NCBI RefSeq assembly: GCF_958295425.1
Contig: NC_081146.1
Span: 17,183,458-17,247,457 of the forward strand
Source: Solea solea
Lineage: Eukaryota; Chordata; Actinopteri; Pleuronectiformes; Soleidae
Direction: 5' to 3'
Length of the DNA stretch: 64,000 bases
Each line of letters begins with the position of its first letter. Position 1 is the stretch's first letter. The translations under genes and the position numbers were made by a program. This document shows, one piece after another, positions 36,401 through 45,380 of the stretch. Below the pieces are notes generated by a model. That model was given only the letters and a program-made list of their open reading frames with translations. It was not told the origin of the DNA and did no database searches.

Positions 36401-39364
36401 ACTTCACACACCCTTGTTGCACACTGTCACTGAAGTGCAAAAAAAATTTAATGCATTTTTGACCTCACTGCCTCCACCCTGGTTTCAGCTAATCATTTTT
36501 GTCCTTCAAAAAAAAAAAAGAAAAACATCTGAGAGTGGGGTTGAGTAACAGATTACACAGCTGAATGTGATGTGAAGCATGCTGTGGCCTGCTGGGAATT
36601 CAAATTTGGCATTTCTGTGCAGACACGGAAGGGTTAACGGTATCATATGGCAACTTTTCACCAGTCTCAAGTGCCATTACCTATTCATTACCTGTTTAAA
36701 CATCGTAGGGCCCCACTGTGTGTCTCCGTTCCTTCAAGCAGCACTGCTACTCCAGCCTGTTTTTATGTAGTCAGCAGGTGGCATCATTAGCCAGAGAATA
36801 AAAAATGAAATGTAATACCCTTGTGTCTAACTATGATATCATAGCAGGGCTCATTGGCATCATGTCCCTGTTTCTAGTGGGCAGGATTGGGGGTAAGGAG
36901 GTGTAAATTTAATATGTTTTGCCATCTGTTTTACGTGAATAAAGTGTGTACGTACAATTACTGCAGCTCAATGGTAGGTTGGGTCGTGCCATGCAGTGTG
37001 TGAGCAAGACAAGATCAGCCCTGAAACCACACAAAGATCCCAATCTCGACCGTGCTCGCACATTTCAGTGGGCTCGAGTCATTCGCAATGGCTGTTTTTC
37101 TCCTTGACATCCCCTAATTATAATGGCAGCTCTATCCCTGACACCTCACTCTGTCGTGCGGCTACGCGCGCACAGTATATCAAGGGCAAAAACCTTTCCT
37201 CTTTTCCCTTTTTTCTTCACGTGTATGTAAGAATGAAAAAAAAAGACATTTGTTGAATTATGCAGGATGTGTTTTGTTAAGCATAAAATAGTTGTGCCTG
37301 GGGAGCGGCGCGCGGCCAAATTGAGTTTTGAACGTGTCTGGGTCTCAACACTCCTGAATGGTTTGGATAGCTCCCCCGTGCGTGCCAGACAGGCTGTATA
37401 TAAAGCTGTCACAAGAACCTTGAGGGCTAGAAAAATATTCGAGCATTTCTGGGCCGATTGGACAAAGATCTCTTACACATGCTCCTTTCAATATAATCGC
37501 GATACACAGAAGGAAGGAAGCAAATACAGAAAACTTGGCCAGTTGCCACTGCTTGCTAGAATGGCACTTTTGGCGCAAAGTGCTCTTCTCCCCTAAACAC
37601 GCGCACACACGCACGCACACACACTTTAGTCTTTCAGAATGACCATAAAGCCAGAGCTACAACCTGTACATATTTGCATGGGATTCATTTGACAAGTGTA
37701 ACATCCTTCCCGAGGGCTGGAGGTAACAATGTGTAGTTTATAGTGCTTGGCCTAAAGCTGATCTTGAGGTCAAATGTGTAAGTTAACCTCTTGATCTCAT
37801 CCCCACTGGTTACCACCCCTCCCTCCTTCCCTCCCTCCCTCTCTTCCCCTCTCTCACACAGACATGCACACTACATAAATAAACAGACCCCTGAGGGCGA
37901 ATGAAAGGGCTGTGATTTGCTGCTTGACCATCCAAAATACCCTCCTCTGTTTTCTCTAATAAAAGATTGATCATAGCCAGGAAAAACTGCATTCCACCTC
38001 CTGCACACTATCTGAGACATCACGCAGTCCACAGGGAGAGAAACGCACGGAGGAGCTGAAAAACGTGTGTGTGCCAGTGCCCCGCAGTGATTGCCTGATT
38101 ATTTGCAGATGGGCAGTGGAGGGCTTGCAGTGCGGAGGTTCCCCCCTTGGCACGCAGCGCATATGATTAAATCTGTGATTGCCTTCAAATTTACAAGACC
38201 CCCCTCTCTTTCCTCTCTCTTTCCTCTCTCTCTCTCTCTCTCTCTCTCCCCCCTGACTCTAAATGAGTTTCTACACTGTACTTCACACTGACCGAGTGTT
38301 GGCTCGGGCCAAAGGTCCGTTACGCGGTCTTCTCTCATCTGCTCTCGCTCTCACCCTGAGGTTCTTGGCGACGTGTTGTGTCACAGGTCTGAGGAGGAGT
38401 CGGCGGGGGCCACTTTCCTAATCCCACTGTCTCCTCATTCATTCAGAGGAGAGAGAGAAGTATTTACAAAGGGGCTGATCCCCTCCTCAACTCCCTTCGC
38501 CTCCGCTGAGCGATTGTTATGCGGGCTTCCTACCAACTGTTCAAAGTCGTTATGAGATCAATTAAAACCAGCTTAAGGGGCTGGAGTGGAGATGTGCAAT
38601 TCATAAGTCAGGGAATGGGATTCCGTAACTATTCATTAAATAACTCCTACAATACGAGCCTCCCACTCCTTCTATTACCCGCTGCTCTTGTCCCGCAGCG
38701 GCAGATTTTTTTTTTTACTAGTTTCACATGTAAATTATATTGTTGGGGCCACAGCGTCTGGAAGTGGCGCTTTAGAGACTGTCGACGCAACTTGTTTTAA
38801 TATTAATCTTGGTCAGCCACGCGCGTGGCCAATTTTGCGCACATTTTACGCATTAGCTACCGGCTCCGCATCGTTACATAATGTGGAAAATGTTCTCGGG
38901 GAAGTTAATAAGTCACACCAGATGTTGAAAGATTAAATTGTGGCTCTGATTTAAAACGTCTCAGCCAAGACGGTCCCCGAATAAGTGTCTCTGAGGACAG
39001 GTCTCACCTGTGTGATTTCATTACCAATCATTGGTTTTATTTGGACTTTTTTTCCGCGCGCACTGCATGTGCTCAACTTTTAAATGCACGTAAACATGTG
39101 CGTGTACGAGGAGAGGCAGGCGGCTGAAGAAACTGTGTTTAGGAGCGTTCCGTTGCCTCCCGTGACCCACACAAACTCTCTGGACCCATCTGCTGTTCGA
39201 CCTGTCGGCTGTGCGCGCGCGCGCTGTGTGTGTGTATGTGTGTGTTTGTGTGTTTGTGTGTTACCTCTTTTGTTTCTCCTCCAGCGTTGCGACGGCGCCT
39301 GACAGTTGCTGTACTCCATACAGTTCAATACTATCAGGGCAAATGAGAAGAGTCGAAACTGCAT
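6231..39364 (-). CDS. rspo2: R-spondin 2 gene, coding exons 1-4 (3' exon missing)
   Basis: Secreted Wnt/beta-catenin potentiator. R-spondins bind LGR4/5/6 and the ZNRF3/RNF43 ubiquitin ligases, which stabilises Frizzled and LRP6 at the cell surface. Joined coding segments are 39364-39265, 15414-15226, 6811-6668 and 6419-6231: 622 nt, 207 complete codons plus one base, with every join in phase 1. Domain order is signal peptide (about 1-21), basic RNKR furin-like site (30-33), Cys-rich Fu1 (about 34-96), Fu2 (about 97-143) and TSP1 (about 145-206). FSKDF in Fu2 (107-111) carries the two phenylalanines known to contact LGR. The N-terminus and exon structure match RSPO2 better than RSPO1, 3 or 4. 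The last exon (basic C-terminal tail, about 35 residues in vertebrates) was not found in 1-6230 and is inferred to lie off the left edge. Eif3e is the tandem upstream neighbour. Confidence 0.95.
6668..6811 (-). CDS. rspo2: rspo2 coding exon 3 (furin-like repeat 2)
   Basis: 144 nt. The acceptor TTCCTCCAG ends at 6812 and the donor GTACGC starts at 6667. It encodes about residues 97-144, including [18 protein letters not shown], with the Phe107 and Phe111 pair that in the family inserts into a pocket of LGR receptors. It ends ...DDTMECG. The following intron is only 248 bp, against the 8.4 kb intron before it. Confidence 0.95.
7378..7438 (+). repeat. G-rich low-complexity tract
   Basis: Contains several runs of three or more G (GGGGGAGG, TGGGGGGGGTGGGGGG, GGTGGGGG), satisfying a loose G-quadruplex pattern on the plus strand (template strand of rspo2). 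Confidence 0.7.
9476..9511. repeat. GTATG / GTATT pentanucleotide repeat
   Basis: Seven tandem five-base units. The first ones read GTATG and the last three read GTATT. Confidence 0.95.
10976..11014. repeat. GA-rich simple repeat
   Basis: Imperfect (GA)n with GGGA interruptions in the rspo2 intron. Confidence 0.9.
14471..14511. repeat. CT / CTGT simple repeat
   Basis: Compound CT-rich microsatellite including TGTC units and an uninterrupted (CT)n end. Confidence 0.9.
15226..15414 (-). CDS. rspo2: rspo2 coding exon 2 (furin-like repeat 1)
   Basis: 189 nt, entered through TCTGCAG at 15415 and left by GTAAG at 15225. It encodes about residues 34-96, starting [12 protein letters not shown], with the paired cysteines of a furin-like repeat and the segment [11 protein letters not shown]. 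In R-spondins this loop region (Arg and Gln of the RQ pair) contacts ZNRF3/RNF43. The phase-1 start completes Ala34 and the phase-1 end leaves the A of Arg97. Confidence 0.95.
18183..18660. mobile_element. fold-back / MITE-like element with repeated AGTCGGACTAAGAC motif
   Basis: TAGTCGGACTAAGACA at 18183-18198 recurs inverted and imperfectly at 18243-18256 (GTCTTAGTTGGACT) and at 18639-18654 (TGTCTTAGTCAGACTA). The outer pair forms terminal inverted repeats about 470 bp apart, with no coding capacity between. The interior includes the phrase CAGCGCCACCTAC, common in fish non-autonomous DNA elements. Superfamily not assigned. Confidence 0.55.
19541..19563. repeat. (GT)n microsatellite
   Basis: Dinucleotide GT run with one AT interruption. 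Confidence 0.95.
20111..20128. repeat. A18 homopolymer
   Basis: Uninterrupted poly(A) followed by a CpG-rich 150 bp segment. It could be a retroelement tail, but no element body was recognised before it. Confidence 0.9.
20934..21075 (+). mobile_element. tRNA-derived SINE-like remnant, internally deleted
   Basis: Begins GGCGGCGTAGTGGCTAGCAC, followed by GTTGCCTCGCAGCAAGAAGG, matching a very abundant teleost repeat. An A-box-like TAGTGGCTAGC and a B-box-like CGTTCGACCG are visible. The 3' part (GGCTGTGGAGGATAAAAGCA, then GTAGACAATGA) matches the usual end of that repeat. The expected middle section is largely missing, so this is a decayed copy rather than a functional tRNA. Confidence 0.6.
27178..27620 (+). 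pseudogene. LINE reverse-transcriptase 3' fragment (RTE-like), broken
   Basis: Conceptual translation in shifting frames shows the C-terminal part of a non-LTR retrotransposon polyprotein. The pieces are [33 protein letters not shown], then [20 protein letters not shown] with RIRNERIRG, then [20 protein letters not shown] with [11 protein letters not shown]. The order and spacing follow the conserved region found downstream of the polymerase domain in RTE/BovB-type fish LINEs (family placement from memory). At least two frameshifts separate the pieces, so it is dead. Sense is opposite to rspo2. Confidence 0.8.
27900..28012. repeat. possible decayed interspersed repeat (ATCGGTCGACCTC end)
   Basis: The stretch ending TTAATCGGTCGACCTCC, with TATATTGGCC upstream, resembles a phrase often seen at ends of a fish and vertebrate interspersed repeat. 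It lies just after the LINE fragment. Assignment is from recollection only. Confidence 0.3.
30918..31260. mobile_element. non-autonomous DNA transposon (MITE) with GTGTTTCCA ends
   Basis: The left end AAGGCCGTGTTTCCA is mirrored at the right by TGGAAACACGCCTT. Inner parts also pair loosely (GTTCAGTTTGG against GTTCAGTATGG after reverse complement). The 343 bp element has no coding capacity and is full of GGTAC and TACC units, a pattern known from fish hAT-type MITEs (from memory). No clear target duplication was found. Confidence 0.7.
33600..33745. repeat. diverged copy of a common teleost interspersed repeat
   Basis: TTTCCAGTCTTCGCGCCAAG, GAACGGCTGCTGGCTGCACA and CTCGTTTAACTCCCGG follow, in order, the blocks of an abundant fish repeat often seen in introns and 3'UTRs (TTCCAGTC, CTAAGCTAAC, CGGCTGCTGGCTG, CATCTAACTCTCGG as I recall it). 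The copy is old, with many differences. Class unknown to me. Confidence 0.5.
34052..34068. repeat. T17 homopolymer
   Basis: Uninterrupted T-run within the rspo2 large intron. Confidence 0.9.
34231..34262 (+). repeat. G-run tract, G-quadruplex candidate
   Basis: GGGGGG, TTT, G10, A, GGGGG, T, GGGG in sequence: four or more G-runs with loops of one to three bases, the canonical quadruplex pattern. It lies on the strand opposite to rspo2 sense. Confidence 0.8.
34460..34480. repeat. A21 homopolymer
   Basis: Long uninterrupted poly(A) without a recognisable retroelement body. Confidence 0.9.
37807..37858. repeat. CCCT / CT-rich simple repeat
   Basis: Pyrimidine-only tract built of CCCTC and CCTT units. 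Confidence 0.85.
38202..38252. repeat. CT-rich microsatellite
   Basis: CTCTCTTTCCTCTCT units then (CT)n, about 1 kb downstream (in the sense direction) of the rspo2 signal-peptide exon. Confidence 0.9.
39211..39262. repeat. compound (GC)n(GT)n microsatellite at a splice donor
   Basis: On the plus strand GCGCGCGCGCGC is followed by TGTGTGTGTGTATGTGTGTG with TTTG interruptions up to 39262. In rspo2 sense it is a CA-rich tract that begins three to four bases inside the intron after exon 1. Confidence 0.95.
39265..39364 (-). CDS. rspo2: rspo2 coding exon 1 (signal peptide)
   Basis: The start ATG is the complement of 39362-39364. The exon encodes 33 residues beginning [15 protein letters not shown], a hydrophobic signal peptide closely resembling mammalian RSPO2, then QRWRRNKR. 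The exon ends one base into codon 34. The donor GTAACA starts at 39264 and runs at once into a long CA-rich tract. The bases just upstream of ATG read CCGTCCAG, so a 3' splice site directly before the start codon is possible, which would fit a separate 5'UTR exon upstream. Confidence 0.95.
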
Positions 39365-39683
39365 CTGGACGGTGATCTGTTGTCCGGACTCCAGTAAAAA
39401 GGTGCCAGCAGCAGCTGCGGGGCTTGGAATGAATTCTCAGAGTTTGTAATGTCCTCCCCCCAGTTTCCTTAGACGCTCCTCAAATATGTCAAACATCAGA
39501 CGAGATGCGACATGGTATCACGTCGCCGATCGGGATCATTTTATGGGGCGCGCTGATCCTCTACTCACTCAAAAGTGTCTGTTTGGGTTTGGCGCTGCGG
39601 GGAGAATGACAAAGGAGGTTACTGTGATAACAGTGTAACGAAATCAACACCTTTCTAAACAGTGATGCGTAAAGGTGATATCA

Positions 39684-39724
39684 GGGGGGGGGGGGGTTAG
39701 AAGAAGAAGAAGAAGAAGAAGAAG
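39684..39724. repeat. G13 run plus (AGA)n microsatellite
   Basis: Thirteen consecutive G, then about eight AGA units. It lies between the start-codon exon and the candidate 5'UTR exon of rspo2. Confidence 0.95.
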
Positions 39725-40117
39725 GGAAAAGACGCGTCTGTGTGTTAATGTGTTGGAACAATCGTAGAAGCAAAAGGCAATAACGCGTACTGCTCAAACG
39801 CCCCCCTCCAAAAAAAGAGCGCAGCCGTGCGTAATAGTAGCCAAAAACGCTCCGTCAGAGTGATAACGTGTTGGTGTAGCCTCTACCTTGCATCAGATGA
39901 AGTGTGGGCTAATTCCGCTCCAGTCCACTTTAGGTTCCCTCTGAGTGCAAGTGTGGCTCGGGAACATGCAGCATCCCTTTTTGTGTGAGAAACTTGTGTC
40001 CCCCACGAGAGCACAGAGGTCGAGGAGGAGGAAAAAAAAAAGGTGGTGGTGGTGGTGGTGGCTGTAGAGGGGGATTTCCTTTCCTTGTCTCTGCAAACGC
40101 TTTTAGATTCCGTTTAC

Positions 40118-40285
40118 CTGCGTCTCCTTCACTCAAGACTCTTCCCAGTCGCGTCCTGTAGCGCAGCAAAAACAAAACTCACATGTGTTGCACTCTTAAA
40201 AAGCGGAAAACCAGGACCGGTGAGTGGAGCGCGACTCTGCGTGTTGCGCGCTGCTGAGGTTGCGCGGCGACCGACTCCAAACTGG
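40118..40285 (-). other. rspo2: candidate rspo2 5'UTR exon
   Basis: Inferred. A strong donor, CAG followed by GTAAAC, sits at 40118/40117. It lies about 0.75 kb upstream of the start-codon exon, in CpG-rich DNA and about 30 bp below a TATA-like element. Mammalian RSPO2 also has a non-coding first exon. The 5' boundary is only a guess from TATA spacing. The stretch contains an ATG directly followed by TGA (40184-40179). Confidence 0.35.
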
Positions 40286-40310
40286 TCCTGATGCTTGCTG
40301 CCTTTTTCCT

Positions 40311-40338
40311 CATATAGCGCCCGCGCCGCCGTCACGTG
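40311..40338 (-). promoter_or_regulatory. candidate rspo2 core promoter (TATA-like box plus E-box)
   Basis: On the minus strand CTATATGAGG (40317-40308) is a TATA-like element. A CACGTG palindrome lies about 20 bp further upstream (40333-40338), inside very GC-rich sequence. The position just ahead of the putative 5'UTR exon fits an rspo2 promoter. No transcript evidence is available here. Confidence 0.35.
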
Positions 40339-40433
40339 TGGACATTTCCAGTTTTGTGTTTTCCTCCTATTTAAGATGTTGAAGATGACACTTCGTGTAG
40401 TCTCTCCCCCCCCCCTCCCTCCCACCCACCCCG

Positions 40434-40435
<2 letters not shown>

Positions 40436-40468
<33 letters not shown>
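40436..40468. repeat. (CA)n microsatellite
   Basis: Long CA run with one TA interruption just upstream of the rspo2 promoter candidate. Confidence 0.95.
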
Positions 40469-40847
40469 CCTCCCCCGCGCGCATACACCCTCACCGGTAC
40501 GAGGTTGCCTCTGGGTCCTAGTGAGCTGGATATATTCAGCAGGAAAAGTTTTTTATAATTTCAGCCGGCAAAAGTTAATACTTTAAACCTCATATTCTTC
40601 ATAATGGAACAGTCTAATAATACGTTCTTATGGATGCAGTGATCTGTATTCAAACGTTCTCATTTTGGAAGTCAAAAGTAAGCTGAGCAAATTGCAACAC
40701 AGACAATCTAGTTACTATCTCAGTTTTTATTCCACTGACGATGGCCTTACTGAATAATTAGAGGTTCGCCAAAAAGCAATTATCTGCATAATGTGCGTAA
40801 TGAGGTGGGCCCGCAAGTCAACCATCTCGTCACGCCTCTTTGATTCC

Positions 40848-40880
40848 CCCCCTCCTCCTCCTCCTCTTCATCCTCCTCCT
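40848..40880. repeat. (CCT)n simple repeat
   Basis: Trinucleotide CCT/TCC units with one ATC interruption. Confidence 0.9.
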
Positions 40881-42143
40881 GTGAAATCAATGATAATCGT
40901 TGGGAGAAGCTGTAATTGTGGAACATGAATAAATCATCCAGTTAGTTCTGAGTTTGTTCTGGGGTTGTTGTTTGTTTGTTTGTTTTTTTCCATTTCTGAA
41001 CGCGGCCTTTTTTACACTCACTGACCCATGCGACAGTCATCAGCGGAGCACGTGTGACGTGGTCTGCGCACAAGTTTCTCCTCACGGTCACAAATGAGTC
41101 GAACAAATGAGGCTGGCAGCAGTCCACTGCCCCGTGACATTCAAACGCTGGCTGCAGGTATACTGTGGGGGAGAATTGGAGAAAAATATAGATGAACTAT
41201 AATGGTAATAATAATAATCTGAGATGACGTGACACAGCAGCATGAATAACACTCACTTCTCAGAGTCTCTTGTACCAGTCTGTCACCTTCAGCCACATTA
41301 TATTGACTGTTAAAACACAAGATTGTGAATGCTCTACCCCCTTCAGCCACTAGGTGTGGCACTTAATCTTTTATTTATTTCTGGAAAATAATTCTAATGT
41401 CAAAGCAGTTTGTTGTTTTAGTCAAATGTAACCGAGAACCACCTATAACGTGACTATATTATATACATATCACAACAGATTTAAGCATTTCCTGTGTCAA
41501 ATAAGATCCTCACTATTTTAACCTCCGGTATACGGTTGACCTCAGATCACACAGAATCACACAGACCTCCCGTGTTTGAGTGGCAAAAGTTCATTTCAAA
41601 GCTGCTTTTATACTTTAAATACAGAGGAAACCAGTGAAAAGGAGATTTCAGCCCCCAGACACTAAAACACACACATTCATTTCACTAAAAAACACACACA
41701 CACACAACTGAAGTTTCCATTTCATCAGTGGAACTGATCTTGAAATTACATATATACTGTATATATTTGGAGAGGGGGTGGGGGCTGAGGGGGTTTAAAA
41801 CAAAAAAAAAAGGAATTATGGACGTTTTCTTGCCAAAACTCGTAGTGACCTTTGTCCGGACTTTGTTTATTTATTTATCTATCCAGAGAGCAGTGACAGG
41901 GATCGTGGTCAGGACGGCTGTTGGCCACAGGCTGTGCCGCTGGTTTGGATTTGTCTCTAAAACAACATCTTAAAGTGCACGGTTAAGGTGAATGTGATAA
42001 TTTAGGCCCCAGGCACTTTTATGTTCATGATGTGTCATGGGAGAGGAGGCCGGTAAACCAATCACTTAATTCTCTCCTTCTCTCCCTCCTTTCCTCATTG
42101 CAGTGCAAAGAAGCAAGGGTGGCGGTGGTGAAGGGGTGGGGGG

Positions 42144-42151
42144 TGACGTCA
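42144..42151. promoter_or_regulatory. consensus CRE palindrome TGACGTCA
   Basis: A full 8-bp CREB/ATF site in a GC-rich context about 1.8 kb upstream of the rspo2 promoter candidate. One such site per several tens of kb is expected by chance, so function is only a possibility. Confidence 0.3.
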
Positions 42152-43891
42152 GCATTCGGATGGTCTGGCGCTGGGCCCTCAATGCCATAACAGCAATGAG
42201 GGGAGTGTTATACACACTGTTCATCAGAGCTCCAGACAGGATGGTCTTCAGCGTGGGCTGCTGTCACAGTTTACTATAAAGGCAGAAGACAAAAAAGCCC
42301 AGATTGGTCATTTGACTGCATGGTCAGAATCTCCAAAATGTCAAGGACAGGATGAGTGAGGCACACAGAGAAAGTTCAGGTTATACTTAGCAACTTTCCA
42401 TGTTCGTGGCTCCAAACGGAAAGAGGAGAAACTTCACCCTCCAGAATTGATCTAACATGACTTTCACAAACAAAGATGAAACATTATTGGCCAAATGAAC
42501 ACACACAATTTCATAGAGTCAATTACCTTCTTTTTACTGGAACATGGATCACAAAACATGTTGGTGTAAATCATGCGGAAAAAAAACAACCAAAAACCTT
42601 TAAAGTTTATTTAACTTATTAAAAACATGTCCACACGTCTTTTAAATGTGACACGGTGAAACTCTCAGCCCTCAGCACGCTTCAAATGTGACTTTAAAAA
42701 AGTTTGTTTTACAAAGAACACAGGCTGTGGTCAAGGTTGGATCCACCACAGTAACGACCGACTCCAGGATTTCTAAGTGGGAAGAAACATGTCAAAACAT
42801 TCATAAAAACGACTATAACTTACGATACCAACAGATGAGAGATGCTGAAATTAAAAAGGTATTTGCTCCTATAACAGGTTCTGAAAACATATTTTCTAAA
42901 CCAGCCTCTGAAATAAATCATAGGGTCACAGGATGAACATAAACGTCGCCACCAAAACAAAAGCTGTGCTCAGGACTTTTGTTTTGTTTTGTTTCTGTGC
43001 TTGTCTCACTGCTTTGACAGATGTCAAACGCTTTGCTAACCTCTACACAAATAGGTTTCAAAATTAAATCTTATCACTATCACTACTTTCCACTACTGGC
43101 CTCCTTTTATTTTGAAAGTACTTTGTCTGAAGTCCTGTTTAATTGTGAGAGGGAAAACACAGACACTTGGAAGTGATGATGCTGGCAGTGACTTTCTCTT
43201 CCTGATTAGGTCATGTCAGTCACGACTCCATGTTGGTAAAACTGTTCCAACCTCATTGTCACTCGTCAGTTTTCCACAATATTGTATGTTTGGCAACTTG
43301 TAACAAACCAGAATAGACAAAAAAGCTTCCTGTTTACATCAAGCACTAAACATAAACAGTCATGTTACAGGGGCTTTTAGGAGATAATTCCTAATACAGA
43401 TTTAAAACACTTGTCTGAAGAGAAGTGCAGATTATTAGTGAGGAGCCAGCAGTATGTGAGGTTATTTATTATGCAGGACAGATTAGTGGAGCTACAGACT
43501 CCATAGAGTTAAGACTATTAATCAATATTATTTTGGGATCTTACCTCTGATATCTTAGCTCTTAGAAATTTTGATTTGAGTATTAAATGTTAAAAAGGCA
43601 AATTAAAGTTCTTAATCCAAGATTCCTTGGCCTCAAAGGTCCTTAAACTTAATCCTAGTTGTAAAGCATTTACACATTTTCTGAGCTCAAAGTAGGCAGA
43701 AAAACCTTCACAGTGACAAACATCGAGATCATTAGTTTGTACGCATCACACACACAGGAGTGACTTTAGCAGCAAGTAAAACTGCACTAGTTTAATCCAT
43801 TTCTGTCTTGCAGTAAGTTGTGAGTAAAGCGGCTAAATGTGTATTCTAAAAGTATATTCAAGAAAAGAAAAACAATAAAATAAACATTACA

Positions 43892-44139
43892 GTATACACC
43901 AAGCAGCCACATTAATAAAAGAGGTGATTAGCTTTTATGTTTTGGCAGAGCACTCAATGTTCGGCTGTGCCCCGATAAAAAAAAATAAGAGTCCATTTAA
44001 TTTCAGCGATGTCATTTAAAACCTTTAGTGTCCTTTCAATAATTTTCTACGGCTTAATGGCTCGACAAAGTTAAAACACACTGATCGGCCACAACTTTAA
44101 CACCAGTTAACTGTTTTATTGCCATGGCTGATCAGTGTA
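43892..44139. mobile_element. decayed transposon ends (CACTGATCAGCCA type)
   Basis: CACTGATCGGCCA at 44079-44091 and TGGCTGATCAGTG at 44125-44137 are inverted copies differing at one base. A third, more degraded copy (TACACCAAGCAGCCACATTA) lies at about 43892. The motif with the following ACTTTAACACC matches the end of a repeat common in fish genomes (from memory). No coding capacity remains. Confidence 0.5.
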
Positions 44140-45264
44140 CGTTCAAAAATGGACTGAGACACAATATGGAGAAAATCCAAGTGTCCATATACAGATGCTA
44201 CTCAGACCTTTGTTTTTTCCTCATGTGTCATGGAGCTTTTTCGAGCATGAAAAAGGTCGGCTAACGTACAGCGGCCAGTGACTTTCTCTCCCACAGGAGG
44301 AAAAAAAACTGATCCCGTGGAGGCTGAAATGCCTCGTTTGCATAACGTTTTATTTTTTCCCCCCGTAAGCGTCTCTGTAAAGTGTCTCTAAGCAGTTAAC
44401 CAGTCACAGAACAGACAACCAGTTCACCAGTCAGAGCAGATCAGGTTTTCTAGGAGGCAAGCCAAGAATTAAAACTGAACGTTTCAGACAGACTGTGAAA
44501 ATGAATAATTTGACCATTTAAAGCATGTAAACCTAGACACCCAAATAAAAATTACGAACCTGTAAATGGCCAAAACTTGAAGAGAAGGAAAATTCCTCTT
44601 TAGTCTGTCCAATTCCATCTCAGAATAACCGTGTCATACTTGTCAAGCACATTAAGTGATGAAGCATTCTTTGCATTTTCATGTTTTTCTTAGCCTAAAA
44701 AAGCAGGTGCATTTGTACAAAAAACTAAAATGACATGCAAGGAAAAAGATTAAAGACATGAGGGAAAGAGGGTCTGTTTGTGACCAACTGCGATAAAGGA
44801 GGGAGGGAGAGTCGGATGACTGAGTTATGAGAAGGTCGAAAGCGCAGAAAAGCGGGGGTGGGGTGGGACATTAAAAAGATTGTGTCCGTCTGGCTAATGG
44901 TTCTTTATGGGTCCCTCATGTCCTCAGATGGGCAGGATGACTGGCAGAGAGTGTGACCACTAGTAACTCCACATCACCTCCGTTTGCCCCCTTCAGCGGA
45001 CGTCCCACTCAGCTAGACTGCCCGCCACGGTGAAGCGAACCACTAAAAACACCATAAAACCAACAGACTAAACAGCCATTCATCATTACAGCACACACAT
45101 GAGCCGCATCTCACACACACACAGCAGTCTTAACTGTCCCACTCAGTGACTCAATGCACACATTAAAACTTCATCAAGTTTATCAGCAATATAAAAAAAG
45201 TCTCACCACTCAAACCTCAACCGCCATTTGTGAGGTGCAGAAATAAGGCAATCAAGGGTGAAAA

Positions 45265-45380
45265 TGGTTTTCTTGGTCACTTTTATTGAACTGATGATGA
45301 CTCAAACCAATTACAGAGCTTTTTGAGAGACAAGTGTGGAGGAAAAAAAAAAGATGTGTGGATTCATCTCTGCTGTGTCT
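45265..45380 (-). terminator. eif3e: eif3e 3'UTR and poly(A) signal
   Basis: An AATAAA hexamer on the minus strand lies at 45287-45282, about 95 nt past the stop. The sequence after it (complement of about 45240-45280) is GT-poor but includes ACCATTTTCACC. A 3'UTR of about 110-120 nt agrees with the short 3'UTR known for EIF3E. The cleavage point is inferred. Confidence 0.7.

Larger units (their letters stand above)
15415..39264. other. rspo2 large first coding intron
   Basis: 23.85 kb between the signal-peptide exon and Fu1 exon. It holds most of the mobile-element debris in the window (listed separately at 18.2, 20.9, 27.2, 30.9 and 33.6 kb), many homopolymer and dinucleotide runs, and CpG-dense patches near 15.7-17.3, 23.9-24.2 and 33.3-33.7 kb of unknown origin. 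No spliced coding sequence was recognised. Confidence 0.75.
38750..40350. other. CpG-rich rspo2 5' region
   Basis: CpG dinucleotides are visibly denser here than in the flanking AT-rich introns: CGCGCGCGCGC at 39214-39223, runs such as GCGCGACTCTGCG near 40230, and CCGCGCCGCC near 40321. The zone covers the signal-peptide exon and the proposed promoter, so a CpG-island promoter is likely. Boundaries are approximate. Confidence 0.5.
40339..45264. other. eif3e-rspo2 intergenic spacer
   Basis: About 5 kb with no gene recognised on either strand. It contains (CA)n at 40436-40468, CCT repeats at 40848-40880, a consensus cAMP-response palindrome at 42144-42151, (CA)n near 41691-41706 and decayed transposon ends at 43892-44139. 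It should hold both the eif3e transcription end and distal rspo2 promoter elements. Confidence 0.75.
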
